Shown: positions 11,353 through 21,083, numbered from the stretch's first letter. The stretch is DNA of 54,435 nucleotides from Gottfriedia endophytica (GCF_017814275.1 NZ_JAGIYQ010000021.1:1-54435), one strand, 5' to 3'. Notes: generated by a model from the sequence alone, not told the origin. Program-made: numbers and translations.

Positions 11353-11395
11353 TAAGTTAAAAAAAGTAAAAGAGTGCCACAAAGGGCACTCTCTA
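11353..11395 (-). terminator. ftsH terminator
   Basis: The minus-strand hairpin arms AGAGTGCCC and GGGCACTCT (with one mismatch) are followed by TTTTACTTTTTTT. It lies 37 bp downstream of the ftsH stop. Confidence 0.85.
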
Positions 11396-11431
11396 TACAA
11401 AACTTATTGTTTAAAACAGTAGATTTAAAAT

Positions 11432-13345
11432 TTATTCAGGTTGAATAGGCTCACTTGACTCATCATCTTTTTTCTTAGTGATGTTCACTTTTACTTCATC
11501 ATTTGAAGCAGGTGGTGTTGGAAGTGTCCCTTGATCCCAAAGGCTGTTAATGCCTTTTGAATCTAATGTTTCAACCTCTAATAAAGTATTTGCAATAAGA
11601 TTTAGCTTTTCACGCTGTTCCTTAATAATCGTTGTTGCTTTTGCATAACATTCTTTGATAATTGCTTGAATTTCAAGATCAATTTCATATGCAATTTTAT
11701 CACTGTAGTTTTGCTCATTGTTAAAGTCTCTACCAAGGAATACGTTTCCTCCTTGAGATTGACCAAACTGAAGTGGTCCAAGCTTATCACTCATACCAAA
11801 TTCAGTTACCATTTTACGAGCAATCCCTGTAGCACGTTGGAAATCATTATGAGCACCTGTGCTCACTTCTCCAAACACAACTTCTTCTGCTACACGTCCA
11901 CCAAGTAGACCAGTGATTTTATCAAGCAATTCTGGTTTTGTCATAAAGTAACGATCTTCTTTCGGTAACATTACAGCATAACCACCAGCTTGCCCACGCG
12001 GAACGATTGTTACTTTATGTACTACTTCAGCATCATCAAGTACTTGACCAATTACAACGTGACCTGCTTCATGGAACGCGACAATATTACGTTCTTTCTT
12101 AGATATTACTTTATTTTTCTTGGCTGGACCTGCAATTACACGGTCCGAAGCTTCGTCAAGGTCTAGCATATCAATTTTTTTCTTATTTTGACGAGCAGCT
12201 ACAAGAGCAGCTTCGTTTAATAAGTTTTCTAAATCAGCACCAGAAAATCCTGGAGTTCTTTGGGCAATCGCCTTTAAGTCCACTTCTGGTGATAATGGTT
12301 TATTTCGAGAATGAACTTTCAATACAGCTTCGCGACCTTTTACATCTGGGCGGTCAACTGTAATTTGACGGTCAAAACGTCCTGGACGTAATAATGCAGG
12401 ATCTAATACATCTGCTCGGTTTGTAGCAGCAATAATGATAATCCCTTCATTCGCACCAAAACCATCCATCTCTACTAATAATTGGTTAAGTGTTTGCTCA
12501 CGTTCGTCGTGACCTCCACCTAAACCGGCTCCACGTTGGCGACCAACTGCATCAATTTCATCAATGAAAATGATACATGGAGCATTTTTCTTTGCATTTT
12601 CAAATAAGTCACGTACACGAGATGCACCGACCCCAACAAACATTTCAACAAAATCCGAACCGCTGATTGAGAAGAAAGGAACTCCCGCTTCACCAGCAAC
12701 AGCTCTTGCTAATAATGTTTTACCTGTACCTGGAGGTCCTACTAATAGAACCCCTTTAGGGATACGAGCACCTAGCTCAGCAAACTTACGAGGGTCTTTC
12801 AAGAATTCAACAACTTCTACAAGCTCTTGTTTTTCTTCATCCGCTCCAGCTACATCCTTAAAGCGAACTTTCTTTTTCTCATCATTATAAAGACGTGCCT
12901 TACTCTTACCAAAATTCATTACACGACTTCCGCCACCCTGTGCTTGATTCATTAAGACGAAGAACAGAATGAAAATGATGACGAATGGAATAATCGAAGT
13001 AATAATTTGAACCCACGCACTAGTTTGCTCTTGCGGATTCCAATTTACAGTTGTTTTACTAGCTGTCGCCGCTTTATTTACTATATCTGTTGTTACACCA
13101 TCAATCGGTGCTTTTGTTTGGAAATACTCACCTTTACCCGTTTTAAATTTACCACTTACAATATAAACGCCATTTTTTGGCTGGAAAGTAACAGAACTTA
13201 CTTCACCCTTTTGTAGTGATGAGTAAAACTGATCATAACTAATCGGTTTTACTTTATTATCTGTTCCGTTAAAGTATGTAACCACTCCAATTACTACTAG
13301 AAAGATCAATATGTAAAAGACGGCATTACGGAAAATACGATTCAT
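11432..13345 (-). CDS. ftsH: ATP-dependent zinc metalloprotease FtsH
   Basis: Membrane-anchored AAA+ protease that degrades regulatory and misfolded membrane proteins. An N-terminal transmembrane helix (about residues 5-25) and a second one (about 105-128) bracket an extracytoplasmic domain. The AAA domain follows with GPPGTGKT (Walker A) and [11 protein letters not shown] (Walker B), then the protease domain with HEAGH. I start at the ATG at 13343-13345, 7 nt after AGGAGG (637 residues); the longer frame to 13366 lacks a ribosome site. The tail is acidic and charged. Confidence 0.97.
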   Translation of the reverse strand: MNRIFRNAVFYILIFLVVIGVVTYFNGTDNKVKPISYDQFYSSLQKGEVSSVTFQPKNGVYIVSGKFKTGKGEYFQTKAPIDGVTTDIVNKAATASKTTVNWNPQEQTSAWVQIITSIIPFVIIFILFFVLMNQAQGGGSRVMNFGKSKARLYNDEKKKVRFKDVAGADEEKQELVEVVEFLKDPRKFAELGARIPKGVLLVGPPGTGKTLLARAVAGEAGVPFFSISGSDFVEMFVGVGASRVRDLFENAKKNAPCIIFIDEIDAVGRQRGAGLGGGHDEREQTLNQLLVEMDGFGANEGIIIIAATNRADVLDPALLRPGRFDRQITVDRPDVKGREAVLKVHSRNKPLSPEVDLKAIAQRTPGFSGADLENLLNEAALVAARQNKKKIDMLDLDEASDRVIAGPAKKNKVISKKERNIVAFHEAGHVVIGQVLDDAEVVHKVTIVPRGQAGGYAVMLPKEDRYFMTKPELLDKITGLLGGRVAEEVVFGEVSTGAHNDFQRATGIARKMVTEFGMSDKLGPLQFGQSQGGNVFLGRDFNNEQNYSDKIAYEIDLEIQAIIKECYAKATTIIKEQREKLNLIANTLLEVETLDSKGINSLWDQGTLPTPPASNDEVKVNITKKKDDESSEPIQPE

Positions 13346-13425
13346 TCCAAACCTCCTCTCTTTCATTGTAACTACTTTTTATAGTAGCATAGTTAATCAA
13401 TTGAAACAAACGAATAAAACTTGAC

Positions 13426-13965
13426 TTATTTCGTATAAACTTCAGGTTTTAATACGCCAACATATGGTAAATTTCGATAACGTTCGCAATAATCCAAACC
13501 ATAACCAACTACAAACGCATCAGGTACAATAAACCCTACATGGTCTGCTTCAATCTTTGCCTTACGACCACTTGGCTTATCTAATAATGTAACAATTTTA
13601 ATGGAATTTGCCTTACGATGTTTAAATAACTCTACAAGATAATGTAAAGTTAAGCCACTATCGATGATATCTTCTAAAATTAGAATATCTCTTCCTTCAA
13701 CTGATGTATTTAAATCTTTAATAATTTTAACTTCACCAGTTGTCACTAAACTATTCCCATAACTTGAAACATCCATAAAATCCATTTCTAAATATGTATC
13801 CATTTGCTTAATCAAATCGGCCATAAATGGCAATGCACCTTTTAACACTCCAATTACAAGCGGGAAACGGTCCTTATACTCTTCCGTTAGAACTTTTCCA
13901 AGTTCTTTTACCTTCATTTGAATTTCTTCTTCGCTTATAAGTACTTTTTCAATGTCTTGATTCAT
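13426..13965 (-). CDS. hprT: Hypoxanthine-guanine phosphoribosyltransferase
   Basis: Salvages hypoxanthine and guanine to IMP and GMP using PRPP. The 179-residue type I phosphoribosyltransferase shows the PRPP loop [26 protein letters not shown] near the N-terminus and [17 protein letters not shown] near the end. AGGAGG precedes the ATG. It lies 9 bp after tilS, the conserved tilS-hprT-ftsH order of Bacilli; in B. subtilis TilS and HprT co-activate ftsH transcription. Confidence 0.97.
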   Translation of the reverse strand: MNQDIEKVLISEEEIQMKVKELGKVLTEEYKDRFPLVIGVLKGALPFMADLIKQMDTYLEMDFMDVSSYGNSLVTTGEVKIIKDLNTSVEGRDILILEDIIDSGLTLHYLVELFKHRKANSIKIVTLLDKPSGRKAKIEADHVGFIVPDAFVVGYGLDYCERYRNLPYVGVLKPEVYTK

Positions 13966-13974
13966 TTTATCCTC

Positions 13975-15369
13975 CTAAAAACTATCACAGATGACTTTCA
14001 TCACAAGAAACGGCGAATGATCTTGACTTAGACAAGGTTGTTCATACGCAGATTTTTTCACAAATGGAATCCACAAAATATTACCCGATTGATCAATAAT
14101 AATTGGCCATTCATCTCGCAACGATTGATGCACTTTTTCATTAATAAATATATCTTTTATCTTTTTTGAGCCATTCATACCCTTTAGTGACATCCGATCC
14201 CCATCTTTTCTTGTCCGAACAATAATAGGGAGAGAAACGCTCTTTAAAGGAATACAAAATGTATCATTTGAAGATTCCACTTTTTCCTCTTCTATCTTCA
14301 CTTTCAAGGACATTCCATTTGGAAGGACTACAGTAGAAGGAATTTCTACAAGAATTTCATAAGGTAGTGCTTTTTTCTCCTCAAAAGTAAAAAGTAAATC
14401 ATTATAAGAACGATATACTTTTAACCCCTTTGGAAAATCAAGTTTCCAAGTTGTTTTTCCTTCTTTAACCATACCTATAATTTTCCTAATATGGGAAGAA
14501 GAGAGATTAGATGGAATTTCTTTATAAATATACTCTAATATTAGTTGAATACATCTTCTTTGTAAAGAAATTGCCATAGATTGAAAGAGTAAAATATCAA
14601 TGATTATTGTCCCACTATCCTTATTTCTTATTACTTTATTCAAATGATTCTTTGTTAATTCCATTAAATATGCTTCATCTTCAACTTGTTGCATACCGAA
14701 TTCATTAAATCGTTCATGAGCAAGAGGGTTTTCATTTTTTATAAAAGGTAAAACAGTATGTCTAAATCGATTTCTTGTATATGTATTTTTCGCATTGCTA
14801 GGATCAATTCTAGGAACTATATTTTGTGCTTTACAATAGTCTTCTAAATCCTTTTTTGTTAATGCTAACAAAGGGCGAATAATTTCTCCACAGCTAAAAA
14901 AGCGCTTCGGTAGAATACCTGCAATCCCTTTTGAAGATGTACCTCTAACTAATCTCATTAATATGGTCTCAATTTGATCATCACCATGATGTGCAAGTGC
15001 CAAGTAATCCGCATTGTACTTCTGCATAACTTCTTCAAAAAATGCATATCGGCAATTTCTTGCGGCTAATGAACTACCTTGTTGGTTTTGTTCCATGAAC
15101 GAAGGTACATTCACTCTTGTTGATTCAAATTGAATAGCATATTGCTGACACCACTCAGATACATATAAAAGATCTTCATAGGATTCCTGACCTCGAAACA
15201 TATGATCAACGTGGGCTACAATTAGGTGAAAAGAGTATTCTTTATGTATAGAATATAGTGCTTGTAATAACGCCATTGAATCTGGGCCACCAGAAACTCC
15301 TACTACAACTATAGTATTTTTTCTAATATCTTGTTCACGAATATACTCTATTAGTTTTTTTGTAATCAT
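13975..15369 (-). CDS. tilS: tRNA(Ile)-lysidine synthase
   Basis: Converts C34 of tRNA-Ile(CAU) to lysidine so that it reads AUA; essential in relatives. The 464 residues begin with the PP-loop VVGVSGGPDSMALL, then AHVDHMFRGQES and the N-type ATPase core with HHGDDQIETILMR. The C-terminal TilS domain includes RTRKDGDRMSLKGMNGSKKI. The ATG follows AGGAG at good spacing. No tRNA-Ile is in this window. Confidence 0.95.
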   Translation of the reverse strand: MITKKLIEYIREQDIRKNTIVVVGVSGGPDSMALLQALYSIHKEYSFHLIVAHVDHMFRGQESYEDLLYVSEWCQQYAIQFESTRVNVPSFMEQNQQGSSLAARNCRYAFFEEVMQKYNADYLALAHHGDDQIETILMRLVRGTSSKGIAGILPKRFFSCGEIIRPLLALTKKDLEDYCKAQNIVPRIDPSNAKNTYTRNRFRHTVLPFIKNENPLAHERFNEFGMQQVEDEAYLMELTKNHLNKVIRNKDSGTIIIDILLFQSMAISLQRRCIQLILEYIYKEIPSNLSSSHIRKIIGMVKEGKTTWKLDFPKGLKVYRSYNDLLFTFEEKKALPYEILVEIPSTVVLPNGMSLKVKIEEEKVESSNDTFCIPLKSVSLPIIVRTRKDGDRMSLKGMNGSKKIKDIFINEKVHQSLRDEWPIIIDQSGNILWIPFVKKSAYEQPCLSQDHSPFLVMKVICDSF

Positions 15370-15471
15370 CTTACCAAACTCCTACTTAGTGAACACTCAT
15401 ACAGTTTATGTTTATTTATGTGTGTTTAAATCTATCTTAATGTTACCACCACTCTAATAGAAGTACCATCA

Positions 15472-16476
15472 TTATAGTTGATAATAAAAATACAATGCAT
15501 AGCCAAGTGCAGCTAGTAAAACTAATATGATCGTCTCAAACCAATAATGTTTTTTCTTATTTTTCTTATTTGCGATTCTTGATGCTGATTGGGGATGTTG
15601 TGCGGGCTTTATTTTATTATTTTGTGAGGTTTGTGGATAATGCACAGGCTGCTTCCTTACTCTTTTCTGTTCACACATCAATAAATCCTTTTTCATCTGA
15701 ACTGCAGAAGTGTACTTCCCTGTTAGAGCCTTTAGTAATACTGTCTTATACAATGTTAAAGATTTATTTTGATTGATAATCTCTTCTAATTGATTAATTC
15801 CTTTTCCATTTTTCGTATACTGTTTTTTACAGTGAAGGTGAATTAAGATCATTGCACAAGCAAAAAGATCATAGGTTGGTTCCGCTTTTCGAGTACCAAG
15901 CTCCCAATATCCCCGATCAAAAAACTCAGTAAACTCTTTTACAGCTCTTCCAATCGGCGTTACACCCCCAACATCAATCCACTGAATTGAATGAGGCCCT
16001 GTTGTTACAATTAAATTGTCTGTCTTTAAATCTCCAAAAATATATCCTTGTTCATGAAGCAGTTCTAACTTAGATAAAAGTTGTGCGATTAAGACGCAAC
16101 TCCATTCCAATTCATTCTTCTGCAGAAATGTAAATACATTTTGCCCTTCAATATAGTCCATTACATAAAAATATAAAGGCTCTCTTGTGTAAGGATGAGT
16201 AAAATCGTCTACATCGATAAAAGAAGGCCCTAGGATTGACCCTTGGACCTGTGATAATTTCTTCAAAACATTTACTTCGTTTGTTATATTAGTAGACTCT
16301 TTACTAATTTTTATTGCGACATTACCATTCTGAGAGCTAGCTAAATAGACTGTCCCATTTGCACCTGAACCAAGCATATATTTGATTTGATAAGGTATTC
16401 TATTCCATTTACCAACAATTTTACTGCCTGGAGTTAAACTAATCGGCCCATTGTTCTGTAAATTCGTCATCACCAT
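15472..16476 (-). CDS. yabT: Sporulation Ser/Thr protein kinase YabT
   Basis: Hanks-type kinase; B. subtilis YabT acts early in sporulation and phosphorylates RecA. In the 334 residues the Gly-rich loop is LGSGANGTVYLA and the ATP lysine is in VAIKIS. The catalytic loop reads GYIFGDLKTDNLI (FGD instead of HRD) and the metal loop WIDVGG (DVG instead of DFG). A basic linker and one C-terminal transmembrane helix (about residues 310-332) anchor it. It overlaps yabS by 38 bp, so expression is coupled. Confidence 0.9.
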   Translation of the reverse strand: MVMTNLQNNGPISLTPGSKIVGKWNRIPYQIKYMLGSGANGTVYLASSQNGNVAIKISKESTNITNEVNVLKKLSQVQGSILGPSFIDVDDFTHPYTREPLYFYVMDYIEGQNVFTFLQKNELEWSCVLIAQLLSKLELLHEQGYIFGDLKTDNLIVTTGPHSIQWIDVGGVTPIGRAVKEFTEFFDRGYWELGTRKAEPTYDLFACAMILIHLHCKKQYTKNGKGINQLEEIINQNKSLTLYKTVLLKALTGKYTSAVQMKKDLLMCEQKRVRKQPVHYPQTSQNNKIKPAQHPQSASRIANKKNKKKHYWFETIILVLLAALGYALYFYYQL

Positions 16477-17176
16477 TTGAGTTACCTCTTATATTCATTT
16501 TATCATTAAAGTAATGAATAGCTTCTCTTATTGCTGGTCCCGTTGGCGTCATGCCACCCATTGTTAGTTTAGGAAAAATAGTATTTAATTTTTCTAGTTT
16601 TGGCGTCCAGTCTAATAATTTTTCGACATCACCCTTTTTCCCAGGAAATACAAACAATGAAAAAGCATTTTCTCCTGATCTAGCATTTAAACTAATTTGC
16701 AAATCAAATAACGATTCTTTTACGGTATTTAATTTATCTCTCATACTCGCACTTGTGTCCACCAGGACAATGACCTCAAGCTGAACCGTTTCGCCAATTT
16801 CTTCTACTACTTCATAAACTTCTTCACGTTTAGAAGGATGCAATGACTCAATGGAATTTCCAGATCCTAGTATTTGTTTTAATTCCTTATTCACAAACCC
16901 TTGGATCGTTTGAGTCATCGCTTTACGTGTAACCATTTGAACAGTTTGGGAAAGTTGTTTCGCATAAACAATCTGACTGATCCCTCCTCCAGACTGTGAA
17001 ATTCCTTCAATTTCTTTTAGTCCACTTTCATTCGTAGAATTTTCATCTAATATACCGATAACATTAACTGTAATACCATATTCTTTCGCTAAACTTGACA
17101 TTGCAATTGGATCTTCACCATGGTTTGAACATCCATCTGTTATAAGTAAAATTTGCTTCAGTGTTCCCTTATACAT
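16439..17176 (-). CDS. yabS: VWA-domain protein YabS
   Basis: A 245-residue protein with a von Willebrand A domain: LEVIVLVDTSASM gives the MIDAS motif DxSxS, and GGMTPTGPA supplies the third metal ligand. The N-terminus ILLITDGCSNHGEDP resembles a second, partial VWA half. The partner is unknown; its position between spoIIE and yabT, conserved in Bacilli, suggests a sporulation role. GGAGGGG precedes the ATG. Its last 38 bp overlap yabT. Confidence 0.88.
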   Translation of the reverse strand: MYKGTLKQILLITDGCSNHGEDPIAMSSLAKEYGITVNVIGILDENSTNESGLKEIEGISQSGGGISQIVYAKQLSQTVQMVTRKAMTQTIQGFVNKELKQILGSGNSIESLHPSKREEVYEVVEEIGETVQLEVIVLVDTSASMRDKLNTVKESLFDLQISLNARSGENAFSLFVFPGKKGDVEKLLDWTPKLEKLNTIFPKLTMGGMTPTGPAIREAIHYFNDKMNIRGNSNGDDEFTEQWAD

Positions 17177-17324
17177 TTACTTTCCCCTCCGCATAAAAGT
17201 TATTACCATTGTTACCAAATATCGAAGGGGATAAACCTTTTAGTTTTTTCATTACCGTTCAATTTTATGATAAAGTGAAACTTCCTTCAGTGGGGGTCTC
17301 ACTGTCCGCGAATAGCGGGATTAA

Positions 17325-19799
17325 TTACTGTGCCATCACACTGTAAGCTGGAATTGAGGTCCATTCAGGTAAATTCCGATTAACCATCGCTACTACAACT
17401 GTCATATCATCATTTATGTCTCCCATGTTTGTGCGAATAACCTCTTCTAATAATAACTCTGCTACTTCTTGAGGATTATTTGTTTCAAGTTCTCCAATTT
17501 TACGTTTCATCCACATTTCATAGTTTTCAACTTCTCTTGGTCCTTCAAATATTCCATCACTCATCATAATTAATAGATCACCGGCTTTTAGCTGCTCACT
17601 AACGACCTCTACCTCAAATTCATCAATAATCCCTATCGGTAAATTGCTCGCTTCAACCTTAAATACATGATGTCCTCGTTTTACAAAACTAGGCGCCGAG
17701 CCTATTTTTAGAAATTTAGCAGATGCATCATGCAAATCGATCATTGCCAAATCTAATGTTGCAAAAACCTCTTCAGTCGTTCTGAGTGAAAGGATTGAAT
17801 TGATTGATTTAATCGCAACTGTTTCCTCTATGCCCGAATTTAAGATTTTTTGAAGTAATTTTAATGTTTCGTTACTCTCTATGTGAGCTCGTTCACCGTT
17901 CCCCATTCCATCACTAATTGCAATCGCGTGTTTTCCAGCACCTACATCCATAATCTTAAATGCATCCCCGGATATAAAACCACCGCCTTTAGCTGCCGTT
18001 GCAACGCCTGTATCAATTACAAAAGATTTATCTGAACCAAATGTAACTAGATAATTACCATTCGGAATTTTAGATGATTCTTCTTTTAAAACAACAACAG
18101 TTTCTTTTAGAATATCTGATAAAATAGGACCGATTAACTTTTGGCATTCCCCATATTCATTTTCAAAAGGTATTAAGATTTCAATATCAATATTGCCTTG
18201 TTCTAAGCTATAAATTTCTACTTGATTGACATCTATTCCAAAATTAATTAATGCTTGTAATATTTGTTCTTCTTGAATTTGATGATTTTCCTTTTCGCGT
18301 TGAATTTCTTGAGCAAAATCAACCATTACCTTTGAAACTCCAAGTAATTGTTCTGCAACTAAACGACGGCTTTCTTGTACTTGTTTTTTCAGTCTCTGAT
18401 TTGCTCTAAAATAAAATACCTCTTCCTTCATCAAATCCGCCATTTTAACCGAGCGCTGACAATATTTCCCCCAATCTCTTATAAATTGTCCATTTTTAAT
18501 GAGCTTGTCCCTTTCTACAAGGTCCATCATTTCGGCCATATAATTGTATGTTCTCTCACCATGATTTGACCAACAATGATCTTTCTTTAAGCAGCTATTA
18601 CAGCATTTATTTGAAATTTTACAGATAAATAATTCCTCATCTGTCAATTCATCTTCCATTTTCGCGTATTGACTAGGTTGGGAAAAGCTTGAAGATAAAG
18701 CTTCAAATACATTAGAAAACTGAACAATTCGATTCGCCGTTAAATCTCGAATTTTTCGTAAGTATTGCTGTTGATCTGAAGAATACTCATCTGTACCAGG
18801 CACTACTTTAGCTAATTGTTTTAAAAGAATACTAGGTGTTAATAAAAATAAACCAATCGCAATAACAGATTCAATAATCGAAAAGATGATGTCTGTTTGC
18901 TTCTCTACATAAAAGCTAATTAAACACGTTCCAATTAATAAACCTGCTGCTGCACCAAACTTCCTTCCTTCTTTCAACATACCTCCTAATAATCCTGAAA
19001 AGGCTAATAAACTCATTTGATACAAGCTAGAAACGCTCGCTAAACTTAAAATTAGACCTGTTACTACGCCGACCGTACACCCAACAGTTCCCCCGGCAAC
19101 ATATGCAAATAAGATGACAATATACCTCGTAATAATGTGTTGGATTGACATATTGTTAACATACCAATCCGTTGTACCTGTTACGATTGAAGCTAGCAAA
19201 ATAATTAAGCAAACAATCTCTTCAACACCCAAATGCTGCCTTCTTTTTGGTACTGATAAAAGTGGGACACTCTGAAAAAAAATCATTGTTAAAATAAAAC
19301 TTAAACCCGCTTCAACAGAAGCCATTAACACATCATACATAATTAGCTGTTGCTGATATAAATAGACAATCCCTAAATGACTAATGAATACGGATAAAAA
19401 AACTTGAAAAGGAACAAGTCCAATATGGTGCCTCTTAACTCTAGAAAAGAAGATATTGAATATAAAAAACAAAACAATCGTACTAAATGCATAACTTACA
19501 TTTTCAATCGAAACCGTAACTGCTCCAATCATTAGTGAAATAAAGGCAAGGCCTGTTCTTTCTCGTTTCATCATATAGACCGATGCAAAAAACGGAAGAA
19601 TAAACGGAAGAATTTTTGCTAAAATAAATGCTCTGCCAAGCAGGAATCCGGTTAAAAAAATAAGTAATCCCCAATCAAAAAATACCTTTTCTGCATTCGG
19701 TTTAATTATTCTTGAGGTTTGTCGTAAAAATGACTGAAAACCGTTCACCGCTCGAAGTCCAGTTGAAGCATTTGAAGCAACTTTTTGTAGCTTTGCCAT
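17325..19799 (-). CDS. spoIIE: Stage II sporulation protein E (PP2C phosphatase)
   Basis: Membrane phosphatase that dephosphorylates SpoIIAA to release sigma-F in the forespore and binds FtsZ at the polar septum. The 824 residues comprise about ten transmembrane helices (roughly 45-310), a central FtsZ-binding/regulatory region, and a C-terminal PP2C domain (about 590-800) with ISDGMGNGERA, MMSDGIFEG and DDMTVVV as metal-binding segments. The ATG follows AGGTGG. Its promoter (19833-19865) has the unusual 21-bp spacing known for this gene. Confidence 0.97.
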   Translation of the reverse strand: MAKLQKVASNASTGLRAVNGFQSFLRQTSRIIKPNAEKVFFDWGLLIFLTGFLLGRAFILAKILPFILPFFASVYMMKRERTGLAFISLMIGAVTVSIENVSYAFSTIVLFFIFNIFFSRVKRHHIGLVPFQVFLSVFISHLGIVYLYQQQLIMYDVLMASVEAGLSFILTMIFFQSVPLLSVPKRRQHLGVEEIVCLIILLASIVTGTTDWYVNNMSIQHIITRYIVILFAYVAGGTVGCTVGVVTGLILSLASVSSLYQMSLLAFSGLLGGMLKEGRKFGAAAGLLIGTCLISFYVEKQTDIIFSIIESVIAIGLFLLTPSILLKQLAKVVPGTDEYSSDQQQYLRKIRDLTANRIVQFSNVFEALSSSFSQPSQYAKMEDELTDEELFICKISNKCCNSCLKKDHCWSNHGERTYNYMAEMMDLVERDKLIKNGQFIRDWGKYCQRSVKMADLMKEEVFYFRANQRLKKQVQESRRLVAEQLLGVSKVMVDFAQEIQREKENHQIQEEQILQALINFGIDVNQVEIYSLEQGNIDIEILIPFENEYGECQKLIGPILSDILKETVVVLKEESSKIPNGNYLVTFGSDKSFVIDTGVATAAKGGGFISGDAFKIMDVGAGKHAIAISDGMGNGERAHIESNETLKLLQKILNSGIEETVAIKSINSILSLRTTEEVFATLDLAMIDLHDASAKFLKIGSAPSFVKRGHHVFKVEASNLPIGIIDEFEVEVVSEQLKAGDLLIMMSDGIFEGPREVENYEMWMKRKIGELETNNPQEVAELLLEEVIRTNMGDINDDMTVVVAMVNRNLPEWTSIPAYSVMAQ

Positions 19800-19832
19800 T
19801 GTTTACACCACCTAATTAGATTATTTGTCCAT

Positions 19833-19865
19833 ATTTTACATTGTGGCCTTAAGAAAAAATGTCAA
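19833..19865 (-). promoter_or_regulatory. spoIIE promoter (sigma-A, 21-bp spacer, Spo0A type)
   Basis: A consensus -35 TTGACA (19860-19865) and a -10 TAAAAT (19833-19838) are separated by 21 bp, the non-canonical spacing known for Spo0A-activated sigma-A promoters such as spoIIE of B. subtilis. It sits about 35 bp upstream of the ATG. Confidence 0.75.
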
Positions 19866-19891
19866 AATAACAACCTTCTAATTAAGTTTTG

Positions 19892-19898
19892 TTCGACG
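19892..19898 (-). promoter_or_regulatory. Putative 0A box upstream of spoIIE
   Basis: CGTCGAA on the minus strand matches six of seven positions of the Spo0A box TGTCGAA and lies about 30 bp upstream of the -35, where Spo0A binds in B. subtilis. The rest of the spoIIE-to-VOC gap (19899-20117) is AT-rich with nothing else I can name. Confidence 0.5.
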
Positions 19899-20117
19899 GA
19901 TTGAGATGAAAGCGTTTCTTTTTTTACAATATGTGAGGAAAACTGGTTGCAGATATACTCGGTTTAAGTAAAAATGACCAGAGTTTAAAAAATTTTGTCT
20001 ATCGATACTAGTCATACTTAATAAAAAAGTTTTCCTATTAAAGCCTCTATTTTTGAACCAGGAGATTTCTATAAATCAGCGAATATAACAATTTAAGAAA
20101 AATTAGGAGGGCTTAAC

Positions 20118-20525
20118 ATGAGCCTAGCAAAGCAAATTAGCAGTTCGCTAACAGTTTTACTTGTTTCAGACCTTGAATCTTCAAAAACATTTTATAAAGA
20201 AAAATTAAATTGTGAAGTTACAGAATGGTGGGCAATTCGAGATGGATTTACTGGTTTAGCAGTTAAGCTTCTACAAGCTAATTCACCGGATGATGTAAAC
20301 CCAAACAAACCATCAAAAGGGTCAAACGTTGGCATTGATGTTTATTGTTATGTTGAAAATTGGGCTGCTCTTGATGCCCTCTATCAAGAATTTACGGCAA
20401 AGGAAGTATCGATTGCTATAGAGCCCTGGATTGATGAAAGTGGAGGTCCATGGAAGGAATTTGCTATTAAAGATATTGATGGATATTGTATTGCTTTTGG
20501 TGGCGTTGACGGTAATCGAGACTAG
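20118..20525 (+). CDS. VOC-superfamily protein (glyoxalase/bleomycin-resistance fold)
   Basis: A 135-residue single-domain protein with the VOC pattern: VLLVSDLESSKTFYKEKLNC, a central beta region (GIDVYCYVENWAALDAL), then GGPWKEFAIKDIDGYCIAFG, where Glu and Asp/Tyr occupy the usual metal or substrate strand. Substrate unknown; antibiotic-binding, dioxygenase and isomerase relatives share this fold. It has an AGGAGG site and its own terminator. It is the only plus-strand gene in the window and sits between spoIIE and the tRNA pair, so it is probably an accessory insertion. Confidence 0.8.
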   Translation: MSLAKQISSSLTVLLVSDLESSKTFYKEKLNCEVTEWWAIRDGFTGLAVKLLQANSPDDVNPNKPSKGSNVGIDVYCYVENWAALDALYQEFTAKEVSIAIEPWIDESGGPWKEFAIKDIDGYCIAFGGVDGNRD

Positions 20526-20543
20526 TTTGTCTGCTATTTAATA

Positions 20544-20591
20544 AAACGCATGAGTAACGAAAAATCCTATTTGTTACTCATGCGTTTTTTG
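20544..20591 (+). terminator. Terminator of the VOC gene
   Basis: The arms AACGCATGAGTAAC and GTTACTCATGCGTT form a long hairpin followed by T residues on the plus strand, 18 bp after the stop codon. With A residues on the left it could also act on the minus strand. Confidence 0.85.
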
Positions 20592-20599
20592 CAATTTTA

Positions 20600-20853
20600 T
20601 TCTATTTCGGCAATTCTTGCTATCTAACTTCAACGACATTTCATAAACAAAAAAGAGAAGGGGAAAATCACCCTTCTCTTGTTTTTTGCTCCAATGTCTT
20701 TCGGAGATAAGCGGGATACTTCCGCTTTTCGTTTTGTCTAGCTTCAGCGGCTACTTCCTCGGCCATTTCATAAAAAAACAAGAGAAGGGAAAAACCACCC
20801 TTCTCTTGTTTTTTTACTCCAATGTCTTTCGGAAGTGAGCAAGCCGCTTCCGC
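20600..20853 (-). repeat. Two inverted-orientation units of the 126-bp hairpin repeat
   Basis: Two tandem units, 128 bp apart (starting GCGG at 20853 and 20725 on the minus strand), belong to the family at 26.5 kb. The unit nearest the tRNA is nearly perfect: AGCGGC pairs with GCCGCT, and an 18-bp arm pair beginning AAAAAAACAAG closes with CCCTTCTC...TTTTTTT. The second unit has lost the right arm of its outer stems. The T run after the 18-bp stem could end tRNA transcription. The repeats and the VOC terminator account for the whole gap 20526-20862. Confidence 0.75.
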
Positions 20854-20862
20854 TTTTCGTTA

Positions 20863-20934
20863 TGACCCGTACGGGATTCGAACCCGTGTTACCGCCGTGA
20901 AAGGGCGGTGTCTTAACCGCTTGACCAACGGGCC
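20863..20934 (-). tRNA. tRNA-Glu (UUC)
   Basis: The minus strand folds as a 72-nt cloverleaf: acceptor GGCCCGT/ACGGGTC, D-arm TCAAGCGGTTAAGA, anticodon loop CTTTCAC (UUC) and T-loop GGTTCGAATCC. CCA is not encoded. It is the second gene of the Met-Glu pair, as in the B. subtilis trnSL Met-Glu locus upstream of spoIIE. Confidence 0.95.
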
Positions 20935-20945
20935 GTTTTATAAAA

Positions 20946-21022
20946 TGGTAGCGGCGGAGGGAGTCGAACCCACGACCTCACGGGTATGAACCGTACGCTC
21001 TAGCCAGCTGAGCTACACCGCC
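20946..21022 (-). tRNA. tRNA-Met (CAU, elongator type)
   Basis: A 77-nt cloverleaf including an encoded CCA: acceptor GGCGGTG with CGCCGCT, anticodon loop GTTCATAC (CAU), T-loop GGTTCGACTCC. It matches the Bacillus elongator tRNA-Met sequence I know rather than the initiator (which begins CGCGGGG) or tRNA-Ile2. Confidence 0.93.
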
Positions 21023-21083
21023 ATATTATTAAAACGACAAGATTTATAATATCATCCATAATTACCAATGTCAACACAATAAA

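Noticed and set aside
17289-17320. spoIIE terminator
   Set aside because: CAGTG/CACTG can pair but no T run follows on the minus strand; I would not call it.
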